The position numbers and the translations under genes were made by a program. From the NCBI RefSeq assembly GCF_014695975.1, contig NZ_JACJPI010000090.1:62001-126000 (forward strand): 64,000 nucleotides of DNA, read 5' to 3'. Numbering within the stretch: the stretch's first letter is position 1; each line of letters opens with the position of its first letter. Shown piece by piece: positions 63,797 through 64,000 of this stretch. The notes beneath the pieces were generated by a model that was given only the letters and a program-made list of their open reading frames with translations, was not told the origin of the DNA and searched no databases. The stretch is from Leptolyngbya sp. FACHB-321. GTDB taxonomy: Bacteria; Cyanobacteriota; Cyanobacteriia; Leptolyngbyales; Leptolyngbyaceae.

Positions 63797-64000
63797 TTAC
63801 GCTTCAGCCAGGTGGAACGCGGCTCCCAGCCCTGCGCCCATTTCTGCTGGTGTAATCTTGCCGTCGTGGTTGATATCGATCGCATCGAAAACGGCATCCG
63901 TGCCCATCCATTCTTCGCGGGTGATGAAGCCATCCCCATCCAGATCGTAAGCGTGGAAGATATCTTCAGCCGCGTGCAACACAAATTCTTCGCCCTCCAG
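63797..64000 (-). CDS. EF-hand calcium-binding protein (5' end outside window)
   Basis: Sixty-seven codons are visible; the frame is open to the window edge, so the N-terminus is missing. DLDGDGFITREEW and DINHDGKITPAEM are two canonical EF-hand loops (D-x-D-x-D/N-G and a Glu at position 12, with the pattern well kept), paired as in calmodulin-like proteins. The end GAGLGAAFHLAEA is hydrophobic. Calcium binding is very likely. It directly precedes glgP on the same strand; a calcium link to glycogen use is speculative. The complete gene may hold more EF-hands or an enzyme domain. Confidence 0.85.
   Translation of the reverse strand: MEGEEFVLHAAEDIFHAYDLDGDGFITREEWMGTDAVFDAIDINHDGKITPAEMGAGLGAAFHLAEA

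Overview
The window is chromosomal DNA of a cyanobacterium, probably a filamentous one of the Leptolyngbya/Oculatella type (the genus is inference). Evidence: very frequent GCGATCGC/CGATCG (HIP1-type) octamers on both strands; cyanobacterial marker proteins (DUF3318, DUF2358, DUF2079, Get3d, CruP, an omega-3 fatty acid desaturase, a monoglucosyldiacylglycerol synthase-like GT2); a PTPA-CTERM protein; and purine/pyrimidine-rich intergenic repeats. I see no rRNA, tRNA, insertion sequence, prophage or CRISPR array. Gene density is ordinary, with short operons on both strands.

Layout. 1-7.8 kb: end of an OmpR-type regulator; an azoreductase operon whose second gene, an NTF2/SnoaL-like protein, carries an in-frame stop; a divergent AraC regulator; a PPOX-like flavoprotein; pirin; an orphan DNA methyltransferase; a CNT-family nucleoside transporter with an acidic insert and a Pro/Thr tail. 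7.8-19.6 kb: a 138-bp palindromic repeat; a DUF2079 membrane protein; DUF3318; a radical SAM/MGlcDG synthase-like pair with overlapping reading frames; a three-gene group ending in Get3d; an aldo/keto reductase; a sigma-like regulator and a secreted TPR protein. 19.7-31.6 kb: a second orphan methyltransferase, a CNNM/HlyC-type protein, PcrA/UvrD helicase, then phosphate and sulfur genes (PhoD phosphatase with a candidate Pho box, polyphosphate kinase, ATP sulfurylase) and D-Ala-D-Ala ligase.

31.6-43.4 kb: a MoaD/ThiS-like protein, a WecG/TagA glycosyltransferase with an MshEN-like N-terminus, a TPP riboswitch with thiC, YkvA-like, ExbB/ExbD, a glycine-zipper protein, a BcsA-like cellulose synthase with a degenerate PilZ end, DesB and a dienelactone hydrolase. 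43.4-53.2 kb: four small minus-strand genes of unknown function, ThiO, a [2Fe-2S] ferredoxin, citramalate synthase with a repeat inserted in frame, CruP, a SirB1-like protein and a Pro/Gly/Gln repeat protein. 53.5-64 kb: a sugar-binding lipoprotein, a PTPA-CTERM protein, a contiguous dnaE (no split intein at the usual EY/CFN site), a phosphatase pair, glycogen phosphorylase and, next to it, an EF-hand protein that runs off the window.

Themes: thiamine synthesis appears twice (thiC, thiO). Storage polymers and nutrients are represented by ppk, phoD, glgP and sat; lipid and carotenoid metabolism by the MGlcDG synthase-like gene, desB and cruP. The most distinctive observations are: the intact intein-free DnaE; the spread of low-complexity repeat elements into two coding sequences (cimA and the cellulose synthase); the nonsense-interrupted SnoaL-like gene; the MshEN-WecG fusion; the conserved-looking Get3d neighbourhood; and the EF-hand gene immediately upstream of glycogen phosphorylase. 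I did not find a convincing wholly new multi-gene system.
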